64,000 nt of DNA from positions 91,109,663-91,173,662 of the forward strand of contig CM034313.1 of the NCBI GenBank assembly GCA_019925795.1. Direction: 5' to 3'. Shown here piece after piece: positions 46,776-57,472 of this stretch. The position numbers and the translations under genes are program-made. This DNA is from Dendrobium chrysotoxum. Lineage: Eukaryota > Streptophyta > Magnoliopsida > Asparagales > Orchidaceae. The stretch's first letter is position 1, and every line of letters begins with the position of its first letter. The notes under the pieces were generated by a model that was not told the origin of the DNA, did no database searches, and saw nothing but the letters and a program-made list of their open reading frames with translations.

Positions 46776-48640
46776 AGTCCTCCACAATGAACTTCTACCC
46801 ATCGTCAAGGTTCTGCCAGATACCGAGCTTCCTCCCGTTGAAGGACTTCTGCCCGTCACGCGACATTCGTCAGATTTCTGCCCGACGTCGAGCTTCCTCC
46901 CATTGAAGGACTTCTGCCCATCGCGGGACTTTCGTCGGACTTCTTCCTGACGCCGAGCTTCCTCCCGTTGAAGGACTTTTGCCCATCGTGGGACTTTCGT
47001 CGGACTTCTGCCCCATGCCAAGCTTCCTCCCGTTGAAGGACTTTTGCCCGTCGCAGGACTTTCATCAGACTTCTACCTGACGCCGAGCTTCCTCCCGTTG
47101 AAGGACCTTTGCCCATCGTGGGAATTTCGTTGGACTTCTACCCGACGCCGAGCTTCCTCCCATTGAAGGACTTTTGCCCGTCGTGGGACTTTCGTCGGAC
47201 TTCTGCCCGACGTCGAGCTTCCTCCCGTTGAAGGACTTCTGTCCACCGCGGGACATTCGTCGGACTTCTGCCCGACACCGAGCTTCCTCCAGTTGAAGGA
47301 CTTCTGCCCGTCGCGGGACATTCGTCGGATTTCTGCCCGACGTCGAGCTTCCTCCCATTGAAGGACTTCTGCCCGTCGCGGGACTTTCGTCGGACTTCTG
47401 CCGGACGCCGAGCTTCCTCCCGTTGAAGGACTTTTGCCCATCGTGGGACTTTCGTCGGACTTCTGCCCGACGCCGAGCTTCCTCCTGTTGAAGGACTTCT
47501 GTCCGCCGCGGGACATTCGTCGGACTTCTGCCCGACACCGAGCTTCCTCCCGTTGAAGGACTTCTGCCCGTCGCGGGACTTTCGTCGGACTTATGCCCGA
47601 CGCCGAGCTTCCTCCCATTGAAGGACTTTTGCCCATCGTGGGACTTTCGTCCGACTTCTGCCCGACACCGAGCTTCCTCCCGTTGAAAGACTTTTGCTTG
47701 TCGCAGGACTTTCGTCAGACTTCTGCCTGACGCCGAGCTTTCTCCCGTTGAAGGACTTTTGCCCATCGTGGGAATTTTGTCGGACTTCTGCCCGACACTG
47801 AGCTTCCTCCCATTGAAGGACTTTTGCCCATCGTGGGACTTTCGTCGGACTTCTGCCCGACGCCGAGCTTCTTCCCGTTGAAGGACTTCTGTTTGCCGCG
47901 GGACATTCGTCGGACTTCTGCCCAACACCGAGCTTCCTCCCGTTGAATGACTTCTGCCCGTCGCGGGACATTCGTCGGACTTCTGCCCGACGCCGAGCTT
48001 CCTCCCGTTGAAGGACTTCTGCCCATCATAGGACTTTCGTCGGACTTCTGCCCGACGCCGAGCTTCCTCCCTTTGAAGTACTTCTGCCTATTGTAGGACA
48101 TTTCTTTGGACTCCTGCCCGACACTAAGCTTCCTCCCGTTGAAGGACTTCTGCCCATCGCGGGACATTCGTCGGACTTCTGCCCGACACCAAGCTTCCTC
48201 CCGTCGAAGGACTTCTACCTGTCGTGGTACTTTCGTCGGACTTCTGCCCGACGCTGAGCTTCCTCCCGTTAAAGGACTTCTGCCGGTCATAGGACATTCG
48301 TCGGAGTTCTACCCGATGCCGAGCTTCCTCCCGTTGAAGAACTTCTATCCGACGCCGGACTTCTGCCCGTCGCCGGACCCTCGTCGGGGTTCTACTCGAC
48401 GTTGAACTTCTACCTGACGCCGGATTTTTGCCCGTCACCGGACCCGTGTCAAAGTTCTAACGCTGAACTTCTACCCGACGCCAGACTTCTGCCCATCGCT
48501 GGACCCTCATCAGGGTTCTACTCGACGTCGAACTTCTACCCAACGCCGGACTTCTGCCCGTCGCTAGACTTTCGTTGGGTTTCCACCCGACGCTGAATTT
48601 CTACCCATCAACGAACTTTCGATAGACTCCTATGCGACGC
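46776..48640 (+). repeat. 65-bp minisatellite, roughly 28 copies
   Basis: GAGCTTCCTCCCGTTGAAGG recurs every 65 bp from 46825 (next 46890, 46955); the unit is TTCTGCCCGTCGCGGGACTT, TCGTCGGACTTCTGCCCGAC, GCCGAGCTTCC, TCCCGTTGAAGGA. Copies after about 48350 are more diverged. The long antisense open frames (up to 287 codons at 47065-47928) run through all three frames of the unit. Confidence 0.93.
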
Positions 48641-48664
48641 TGTACTTCTGCCTGACATCAGACC

Positions 48665-49015
48665 TCCACAAGATCTCTAGAGGAAGAAGAGGAAGACTCC
48701 TGCTCAGTGAGGGGCCCTAGACCTGAACAGGACTAGAGGAATGCCTCAGCATGAGGGAAAGAAGAAAAATGGGGAGAAATCTCCTTCTTGCAGTGATGGG
48801 CCCTGGACTGGACAGGGGATACCGCCTGTCTAGGGCCAGGGGAAGGCCTCAGATGAAAGAAAAGGAGGCATATGGGAAATAGGACAGAGGGGGAACCTCC
48901 TTCTCGCAACAAGGGGCCCTAGGCCTACACGGGGGATACCACCCGTGCAAGGCCAGGGGAAAGCCTCGAATGAAAGAAAAGAGGGAGAGGAGAAGAGAGG
49001 TGCAAGGAGCCCCTA
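48665..49015 (+). repeat. About 110-bp degenerate repeat, three copies
   Basis: GGGGCCCTAG-type, GGGGATACC, CCAGGGGAA-GCCTC and GAAAGAAAAG-type blocks recur in order near 48710, 48795 and 48910. Confidence 0.65.
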
Positions 49016-49084
49016 CCCCTTAGGGGTCTATTTATAGGAGCCCAAGGCAGTTATAAAAAAATAAAAAAAACTAAAAAAAAATTC

Positions 49085-49335
49085 GGGCTGGCGGTTTCCA
49101 AAACCGCCAGCAGCCAGCCACAGGTGCGGAACCGCGCAGGCAAGCCGGGCAGCCACGCGGGCGAGCGGGCGAGCGGGCAAGCCGGGCAGGCGAGCGGCGG
49201 CTCGGGACGGCTCGCGAGCCGGGCAGCGCGGGCACACCCCCGCGGATGCGCAGGCAGGCCGGGCAGCACGCGGCGGCGGCGCGACGCAGGCGCGCGGGTG
49301 GAGGGTGGCGGGCGGCAGCTGGGCCGTCCCAACTA
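49085..49335. repeat. Very GC-rich island within the family L interior
   Basis: CGGGCGAGCGGGCGAGCGGG-type simple sequence, strongly GC-rich in an AT-rich window. A TATA-like GGTCTATTTATAGGAG lies just upstream near 49026. Open frames on both strands are arginine/alanine/glycine-rich without homology. Confidence 0.75.
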
Positions 49336-49545
49336 GTTTCCGGGCCCAATTTCGGGCCCGAAAAGATTAAATCGGACGTTTTTGGGATCCTCAGGACCAT
49401 TTTTCGACGTTCCAGACTCAATTTTGGCACTTTTAATGCCGTTCGAGACCTCTACACCCAAGATCGGATTTTTGTAAACTTCAAATTACACGAAAAAATT
49501 CCCCAAAGATTGAAACGCGTATTTTCGAACTTCTGGAGCTTCGAC

Positions 49546-49566
49546 GTCCGAAAATAGGGGGGCAAC
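49546..49566 (+). promoter_or_regulatory. Polypurine tract of the complete family L element
   Basis: CCGAAAATAGGGGGGCAAC immediately precedes the 3' LTR; the purine run primes plus-strand synthesis in this class of elements. Confidence 0.8.
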
Positions 49567-51182
49567 TGATACGTCATCAAAAAATTATCCTGATCGGGCA
49601 CGAATCTCGAGGAAAAAATCAAGATTAGAAGCTTCCGAAATTAATTTTTTGACCATCTAAACTCCAATTCCAGCAAACTTACAGTCAAACTGAGCGTCTC
49701 GGAAATACGAACCCAACGACACCAAATTCAACCCAATCCGAGCCCAAATGGGTCCACATCAAGGGTCAAATCATAATTTGGATTACCAAACAGTCTCCAA
49801 ATGTGACATGCTTATAGTCGAATCGAGCGTCTCGATGAGACGAATCCAACGAGCCCAAGATTGCCAAATTCCGACATCATTAAGACCTTCAAATGTCTAG
49901 CGAACGGTCTATGATCAAGGGATTCAAGATCGGCCATCCATTCAACCACTCCCTAACTACCCTTGATCCTTCACCTATTTACGGGCCATGCCACTCACGA
50001 AAATCTATAAATAGAGACCCCATTTCTCATGAAAAGAGAGACCTAATCCTAAGGAGAAAAAGAGAAAGCTCTTGCCCCCTTGCTCCTCCTCGACCACCGC
50101 CGGACCACCGCCTTGACGCCGTTGCTCCGCCGGACTATCGCTGGACCACCACCTGAGGCCCTGCACTTCGCCGGACCACCACCTCAGGCCCTGCTATTCG
50201 CCGGACCACCACCTGAGGCCCTGCTCTTCGCCGGACCACCACCTGAGGCCCTGCTCTTCGCCGGACCACCACCTGAGGCCCTGCACTTCGCCGGACCACC
50301 ACCTGAGGCCCTGCACTTCGTCGGACCACCACCTGAGGCCTGCACTTCTCCGGACCACCACCTGACATCCTGAGTTCTACCGGACCTCCACCTGAGGTCC
50401 GGACTTCTGCCGAAGCACCACCTATTGCCCGGGGCTCTATCGGATCTCCATTAGAGGCCCAGACTTCCGCCGAAGCATCACCTGATGTTCAAAGTTATAT
50501 CGGAACACCAACTAAGGTCCTCTTGATCTCTGACATCAGATTAAGGTCCTTCTGACCTCCAACGCTAGCCGACCACGGTCCTTCTGACCTCAGTCGCCCC
50601 ACCAACTAAGGTCCTCCCGACCTCTGTCATCTGATTAAGGTCCTTCTGACCTCCAACGCCAGCCGACCACGATTTTTCCGACCTCCGTCGCCTGACCAAC
50701 AAAGGTCCTCCCGACCTCTATGCTCATACTACGATCTCCCTGACCTACCACTTCTGCCAACTACGGTCTTTCCGACTTCCATCACCAAACAACGGTCTTT
50801 CTAACCCCTGTCTCCCGCCAAGTACGATTCTTCTGACCTCCGTCATCTTCCAACTATGGTCAGCCGACCCAACAAATGTGTATATATCAATTCCCACCAT
50901 GTAATGCACTCGATATGATGTATATTGGCTATATCAAGCCAAGCCCTTCCCCAAAATGGAGGACCTCATTTGTAAATAACTACAAATACTAGTGGATTCA
51001 TTCAAACTGGGCCAGGCCCCGTGGTTTTTCCCCCTTTCAGGGGTTTTCGCGTAAAAACTCTGGTGTCTCATATGAATATTACACCCTCTCTCTCTCATCT
51101 GATTGTGTGATGGATCTTCGTACAATGCTAAGACGTTAAGCGTTATATTTCTCTACCGCCGCGAATACTCCAGGACGCAACA
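49567..51182 (+). repeat. 3' LTR of the complete family L element
   Basis: Near identical to the 5' LTR; seven rather than six 30-bp GGACCACCACCTGAGGCCCT units (50143-50350), and missing about 21 bases after CACATCAAGGGTCA near 49768. Confidence 0.92.
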
Positions 51183-51187
51183 CCAAT

Positions 51188-52223
51188 AATATTATTATAA
51201 AATATGGTTATGGTAGTTCAAAAATTAATTATATATAAGATCTAATATTATGATAAGATTCTCCACATGATCAAAACATTATGAGGAATCACCATTCAAT
51301 GGAGAGTTGAAGGGTGCCCTTTTCTTTATGATAGAATAGGAGGTGTAAAAATATGTGAACTCTCTCTTTATCATGTCCTAGATAATGATAATAATATTGT
51401 TGATGTTGAAAATCTCATGTCTTTGTGCTGACATATTCAAAGTTATAAGAGTAGCAATTTAGTTTATGCAGTGGAAATTAATCAAAAGTGTAAGCTTATA
51501 TTTAACTTTTGCATGTTAATAAATTAGTCATTGTAAATTTAGGAAAAAAATTTCAGGGAGAGCAATTGCCTACTCTGAGCTCTTCCTGATTCCACCCCTG
51601 ATTGTAATATACAAATTAAATTAAGGAAGTCATTGACCTTAAGCGAGCCCGAGTCATCTATATCATAAAATTTTGTCCAAGTCCTTTATTTACCTGGAGT
51701 CACATCTCATTACATTGCTCAAGAAGTGAATTCAATTTGACCCTAAACATAAATGTATTATACTCGCTCAAGGGACTTAAACCTAAATTTATTTTAATAA
51801 GGGTACCAAAATTAATTTTATTATTAAGAGTGAGCACATCTTAAATTTTTTACTTTTATAAATATTAAATAACATGGACGGGTGTGTCAAAATGGGCTGA
51901 CAAGTTGGGTTTGGGTCAAACTCAAAATTGACTCAACTCAAACCATTTAATAAACAACTCGAAAAGACTAATTTGAATTCGACCCCTAGCAACCCAGATG
52001 ACCTGAACCCAACTCACTAGCCCGTGTTCATTAAAATAAAACTTTATAACTCCTAACTTCATTGCTAGTCATTACTCACAATATCAATGTATTTCATGAC
52101 CAATAAGTCCAATACATATTATCAACCAACTATGATTCTTGATGTCAACACAAATATCATACTATACTTTTTGGTCCTTGGTCATCTCTCAAATGAGAAC
52201 AACCCAGCATGCCGATAGCTAGG
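51188..52223. other. Non-coding spacer with degraded repeats
   Basis: AT-rich. A GGGTGTGTCAAAATGGGCTG segment at 51890-52025 resembles the terminus of a plant non-autonomous DNA element but has no visible partner. No coding exon. Confidence 0.4.
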
Positions 52224-52560
52224 GGTGTCAATATTTGACACGACCCGAAAACCTAACTCGAATCAGACCTGAAAATTTCAGGCGCAAACGGGACGAGATC
52301 GGGTTAACTCGAAACCAGAACTCAACCTGGGTTAACCCGGGAAAAATGTCGTCCCGGCCCGTCCGTGCTGTTGAGTCGCGTGATGACGTCTCGTTGAGTG
52401 CCGTCGTCAACCCACCGTCCCATCCGAGCTGACGAGTCGCTGCCTCGCTGGTCTGCCTGGCCGACGTCTCGTCGGGTTGGACCTCGCCTCGATGTCCCGC
52501 GCACCAATCTACCATCCAACACCTCTTTCGACGACGTTCCTTCCGCAATATTATAGAAAA
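52224..52560. mobile_element. Possible non-autonomous DNA element fragment (AGGGGTGTCAATATTTGACA start)
   Basis: Begins with a sequence typical of short plant DNA elements (GGGGTGTCAATATTTGACAC followed by CGACCCGAAAACC) and is GC-rich to about 52515. The opposite end is not recognisable. The 133-codon antisense frame 52228-52629 shows no domain. Confidence 0.35.
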
Positions 52561-53431
52561 CAACATGCCTAATTTCAATGCCAAAAATAATTTCAAGTAT
52601 GTTTCCATGCTAAGCCTGACTTTTTTCATTTAAGAAGCTAAGTTATATACCCTTAAGCACACAAGCAATTTCAGATATCATCGTCTTTATCTTCGATCGA
52701 CTGTTTTCTCCTCTACAAACTCCTTAGCCTCTTTACAATCTTTGTCAATCTAAAAATATTCTTTGAAGTAACATCAAAGAAGTACTTCGAAGAGTTCATT
52801 TTAAGATTATAATATTGAAGACCTTTAAAAATTAACTCTATGATAAAAAATAATATGAGCCATATGATACAATTTTTCAATAATTTTTAAATAAATGACA
52901 TGATGTTGTAACACTAAATATCTGTGTTAATATCTAATATAAAATTATTGTGATGAGTTCTTTAAAAAAAAATTATTTTAAACAAATATATATATAATAT
53001 CTTATATTTTTCTCAAAAATAAATCTAATAAATTGCCATTTAAAAAAATTAAATGGTAGGAGTCAGCCCTACGGAACGCAGTTTACCGTTTGCCTGGTTT
53101 TGCGGTCCAATTTTAGAGTTCAATATTGCGGTGTAAATAACAACGGAAATGGGATACGCTTTCTCTTTGACGTTATCTATGGGATCCGGCTCGCTTGGTC
53201 GGACGGCTACTGATGCATACACGTGTCACTGTTAAAAAGACGGATGTCGCAATTTGCGAAAAAAAAAAAAAGGAAAAGATTTTGGGAAAAGAAGCATTGA
53301 CCAATTCCGCTTCCGTCATCCGAGATTCGCGTTTGAACTCTAATTTGATCGGATCGACGCAACCGCCGGCGAGTCGAGAGATAAGATATTGAGCGGCGGA
53401 GGACCGGAGGGAGAGGAGCTTATCGACGGAG
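52561..53431. other. Upstream region and 5' leader of the NC2-alpha gene
   Basis: AT-rich until about 53050, then GC-richer with GAxGG purine stretches (53385-53425) directly before the start codon, consistent with a 5' UTR. No TATA box could be assigned with confidence. Confidence 0.45.
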
Positions 53432-54117
53432 ATGAGGAAGAAACTCGGAACTCGATTCCCGGCGGTACGTTGTTTCTCCGATCCTTTCTTTCTGATTTGT
53501 GATTTCTGCGAGATCGATTAGGGAGTAAGGCATCTTGAGTATTTATTCTGTTATTTTGTATTCTTGAATAGAAGTATGCGGATGTGTGGCAAGTCTCTAG
53601 TCCACTGGGGGCTTTAAGCGCTCGGATTTGACGATCCGTGGTTTTGGAATCGACTTCCACTCCGAGATCCCTCGGCGTCTTATGTCGATATCTTGAACTG
53701 AGTATATGTGCTTTGGTTCCCTGGTTCCAGTCTTTTTAATGGCACTTTACTCTGTTTTAGATTAGGAATCTGCTTATTAGATCTCCTCTTCAATCTAAAT
53801 TCGTCGCTGAAGACTTTCATCGGTTTTAATTCTATTATTCACACGATTTCAATGTCCGAAGAAATTTTGAGTTCGATTGCTTTGTAGCTTAGCATGATTT
53901 GTTGTTCAGTATGCTTGATGGATATTTTTCCATTAGATTTTGCTTGTTTATCAGATCGAAGCAAGTGTGAACTGTGCAGTGGTGGAACTAGGATATAAAA
54001 GAGAGGCGGCGAATAAAAAAAATCTACTAAATAAGTTAAAATTAGAAGTTTAGCTTTCCGAAATAAAATAAATGGACAAAAAAGATTAAATTTAATAAAA
54101 GTAAATAAGAATAACTT

Positions 54118-54153
<36 letters not shown>

Positions 54154-57100
54154 GAATCTAATTGTTGAGTCTTGGAATATCCACGACATTATAGAGATAT
54201 AGAGTTTAATGTATTTGCTTTGTACGAAAATACAGCACGCACTTAGATAAGAGCGAACGAGGTGTAGCGTTTATAGGAGACACCAGAATTTTTACGTGGA
54301 AACTCATAAAAAGGGGGAAAAACCACCGGGTCGGGCGACCGTGGTCGAAGGGACTATAATCGGCTGGCGACGGTGGTTGGAGGGACCGTAGTTGGCTGGC
54401 GATAGTGGTCGGAAGGATCGCAATTGGACCACAATGGTCGAAAAGACTGTAGTTGGGCGGCGGTGGTTGAAGGGACCGTAGTCAGTGGGCAACGGTGGTA
54501 GGAATCGTAGTCGACGGGCGACGGTGGTCGGAGTGTTCATAATCGGCGGGCGACAGTGGTAAGAGGAAGGCCCAAAGCTCTGCATCCAGCAGCAGCCTGA
54601 AATGCACAGCAGTCGAGCAATGGAGAAACTGAAATCTAGACATTCATAAGTAGTGAGAACTGATAAATGATGCAAAAGAGAGTGGAAAAAGGAGGAAAAA
54701 AAAACTGAGTTGGTGCATTTCAAATATAAATGTAGCAGTTCTACGAAAGTTTAAATATAAACGACTGAAAGAGGGGGAAGAAGTACTCATAACACTTGAG
54801 AGGCAAAAGGAAGCATTTTCTCTGCCGGTGTGCCTGCACGTAAAGCTGGGAAGGAAGAAGAATAAATTTCTGCAGGATTGTAAACATAGAACAGGATACT
54901 GAAATAAGCTTATGAAGCATTTTGGATCTGGACTGACCTATTGAAACATGCATTCAACACATTGTAAACAATCAGATAAGCAAATCTATTTTTTTTTCAA
55001 AATCTATCTTTTAGCTAGGGTTTATTGTGGGATTAATTAGTCTTGAACATGAATGGTCTTTTGGGAAGTGAGGCTTAGTATTTAATGAAGTTTGACCTTC
55101 GAAGAGGATTTGACAATGGCTTGATCACTTTGACTAACAGTCAAAGAGTTAGTGGGGAGGTGAGGGATTTGGTGATGAGTTTGGGCTAATTCGAGCTAAG
55201 GTTTGATTTTGGTGGCATTAGTGACAAGATGTGAATGGGGGCGGAAAGAGTGAGATTCATTAAAGCCATTGAAAATGAGCATTGCGGGGGACTTCCACAA
55301 CAAAGCAAACAAAAAAAACCATACAAAAAGAATGAGATGAAGCTTAACTTGAAAGATAATTGAAGTGGAGAGAGCCAAAACATAACAAGAGATCTGCAAT
55401 CTTCATTCTAGCTATTAATCCACATAACCACTCACATATAAAACAAGGGAAAAATTCAAGAGAGGCCAAAGCTGTGCATCCAGGAGCAACTTGAAATACA
55501 CAGCAGTTGAGCACCAGAATTTTTACATGGAAACCCATGAACAAACTTGAACATTTTTATGAATACTTGATTGTTAAACAAACAATCTTGAACAGTTTGT
55601 TGCTCGATTCACTTATGATTATGAATAATATCATATAAAACTCGTAAACAAGCTCATTAAGAATCTCGATTAAGGCTAGATAGAAAGCTCGATTAAAGCT
55701 TGATATAATACTTGATACTAAGGCTCAATATGAAGCCTTGATTTATAAATATACATAGATATAAAATTACTATAAATGCTAAGAAACATGAAATAATTCT
55801 ATTATATGCATGTAACACATTTAACACTTAATTATTAACTTATAACCCTATGTAAAATTTTAACTAAAAATATAATTTAATTCAAATGGAATATAAATTT
55901 TGGTGTGGTTGGGACAATTGAAATAGTTGAGGGGTATTCATACTTTTCTTGCAGAAAGAAATAAATGTGAACGTGGGGCCAAGCTCCATCTATTGAAAGT
56001 GCTATATGAAAAATTGGTCATCTAAACAATTGTTTTGTGGCTTGAGCATTGTGTAGATATTTATTTATTTGCTTTCTATTCGTTAAGATTTTTTTTTTTT
56101 TTATGGAAATTCAAGAAGGGTAAAATCACAAGGTATTGCCTAGTTAAGTATGTTTTAATAGTGTGAAAGGTGTTACAAGTTTCAGCCTTTCCTCCTATAA
56201 CTAGGATGGCATGACTATAATGCATGCTGATAGCTTGTTAGAGCTATCTACAGATTGGGTGTAGGATAGTGGTTGGTGTACTCGAAGGTTAGCTATGTTA
56301 GAAATATTATTACAAGAGATGGCCGTGGCACAAGTTGTGGGAAGATGGTTCAAAAGATGATTGTGACATAGGTTTGTGGGAGATGGTAAAGGATTAGTTT
56401 TGAAGGACATAGCTGTCAGGAGACGGTGACATAGTTATTGTAAGATAGGGTTGTGATGCAAGTCTTGTAGGAAACAACTGCTTCATAAGTCTTATGGGGA
56501 ACAATTATGATGTAGTTATTATTGGCGACAACAATAATACAAGTTCTACGGGAGATGATTGCAATGTAGGTCCTCCAATAGAAGGTTGTGCACATGTGGC
56601 AGAAGGTTGCGGTGCTGGTCTTATGGACAAGGGCCACAACATACGTCTTGGTTACCTGTTAATTGGTGCCACTAAAGCCACTGCCACCCATTGCCTCCTT
56701 TTGTGCTGTACGAGTTGCATGTGATGAAATCTATAATCTTAGTTGGGTTAGTTGGTTTGGCCTAGATTAGGTTGGTTCATTCAGTTTAGGGCTTCTTGAT
56801 TGTTTGTTTTAGGAGACTTACGGCATCTATAAATTCACTTTTATAAGCTAGATCTTGTACAAGAGTTTTCATATTGTTACAAGCTGATTTGGTTTTTATT
56901 TAATCAACATGAGAAAAATTAGAGAGTTGCCTTAGATGGTTTGGTCACATAAAATGTCGGACTTCCGATGACACTGTTTGGAGAGTAAATGTATCGGATC
57001 CGGTCTATGCTAAGAAAGATAGAGGTAGAACTAAAAAGTCTAGATTAGAAGGTATTAGAAATGACATTTTTTATTAGATTTAAATAAGAATTTAATTCTT

Positions 57101-57472
57101 AATAGGACATAATGGAGAAAAATGATTTATGTAGCTAACTCCACATAGTGGGATAAAGCCATAAAAGTTTGTTGTTGTTGTTGTAACATGAGAAAACATT
57201 AAGCACTTGATTTGCCTTGAGATGCGCACTCTACATCGAGATTCATGCACGATTACATGTGGGTCTATATGATCCCAATACTCTACTTGTTTTTGTTTTG
57301 CTTTGTGTTGACTTTGTACATCATTACAATTTTAATTGTTGATGTGACGTGGGATTACTAGTCAATGAGTTCAACTGATTTCCCGTTTTTCATGCTCAGC
57401 CACGAATAAAGAAGATAATGCAAGCAGATGAGGATGTTGGCAAAATCGCGTTAGCTGTTCCTCTTTTAGTTT
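53432..57472 (+). CDS. DRAP1: NC2-alpha / DRAP1 histone-fold transcription corepressor, first two coding exons
   Basis: Exon 53432-53464 encodes MRKKLGTRFPA and ends in a GTACG donor. Exon 57400-57472 starts after TCATGCTCAG, encodes PRIKKIMQADEDVGKIALAV then PLLV, and ends at GTAAGTT. This is the start of the DRAP1 (NC2-alpha) histone fold, where the family reads RFPxARIKKIMQxDEDVGKI; NC2-alpha pairs with NC2-beta (DR1) and blocks TFIIA/TFIIB joining TBP at core promoters. In Arabidopsis it is also named within the NF-YC set. Compared with the usual sequence, D is G at residue 6 and A is P at residue 12. The next exon should begin SKALELFLQDL; I could not find it before 64000, so the gene runs past the window or later exons are lost. 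The 3.9-kb intron holds an antisense family L LTR and a LINE tail. Confidence 0.85.
54119..54151. repeat. (AT)n microsatellite in the NC2-alpha intron
   Basis: About 16 AT dinucleotides adjoining the end of the antisense family L fragment. Confidence 0.9.
54163..54568 (-). mobile_element. Family L LTR fragment, copy H, antisense in the NC2-alpha intron
   Basis: On the minus strand it ends GATATTCCAAGACTCAACA and contains the family signature CCCCCTTTTTATGAGTTTCC then ACGTAAAAATTCTGGTGTCT. Plus-strand 54335-54565 is the complement of the GTCCTTCCGACCxCCGTCGCC array seen in copies C and G. The U3 half is missing. Confidence 0.8.
54569..56919. other. Remainder of NC2-alpha intron 1 with low-grade repeats
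   Basis: Contains a diverged repeat pair: CTCTGCATCCAGCAGCAGCC near 54588 and CTGTGCATCCAGGAGCAACT near 55474, the second followed by a CACCAGAATTTTTACATGGA match to family L. A degenerate AAGTCTTATGGGGAACAATT-type repeat of roughly 27-33 bp occurs at 56320-56640. No exons seen. Confidence 0.4.
56925..57185 (+). mobile_element. LINE (RTE-like) 3' tail, second copy
   Basis: Same family as the 1.1-1.75 kb copy: CTTAGATGGTTTGGTCACAT then a degraded GRxKKSRLEGIRND stretch and a (GTT)n tail at about 57171-57183. Heavily 5' truncated, inserted in sense orientation about 215 bases before NC2-alpha exon 2. Confidence 0.78.

Larger units (their letters stand above)
44115..51187 (+). mobile_element. 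Complete family L LTR retrotransposon, non-coding (LARD-like), with CCAAT target duplication
   Basis: CCAAT at 44115-44119 and 51183-51187 flanks an element of about 7.06 kb with LTRs at 44120-45722 and 49567-51182. Both LTRs start TGATACGTCATCAAAAAATT and end GGACGCAACA. TTTGGCGCCGTCTGTGGGAA follows the 5' LTR as primer-binding region, and AAAATAGGGGGGCAAC precedes the 3' LTR as polypurine tract. TGGCGCCGT(C/T)TGTGGG after the LTR is common in Ty3/gypsy Tat-lineage elements. The 3.8-kb interior has no gag, protease, reverse transcriptase or integrase motif and is mostly tandem repeats, so mobilisation would need proteins from an autonomous relative. The LTRs differ by only a few substitutions, a 21-bp deletion and one minisatellite unit, so insertion was fairly recent. 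Confidence 0.93.

Noticed and set aside
46776..48640. Regular direct repeats that might be taken for a CRISPR array
   Set aside because: The 65-bp units are contiguous with no unique spacers, the host is a plant, and the array lies inside a complete LTR retrotransposon.
52228..52629. 133-codon antisense frame near 52.4 kb
   Set aside because: GC-rich repeat sequence next to a transposon-like terminus; no family motif in the translation.
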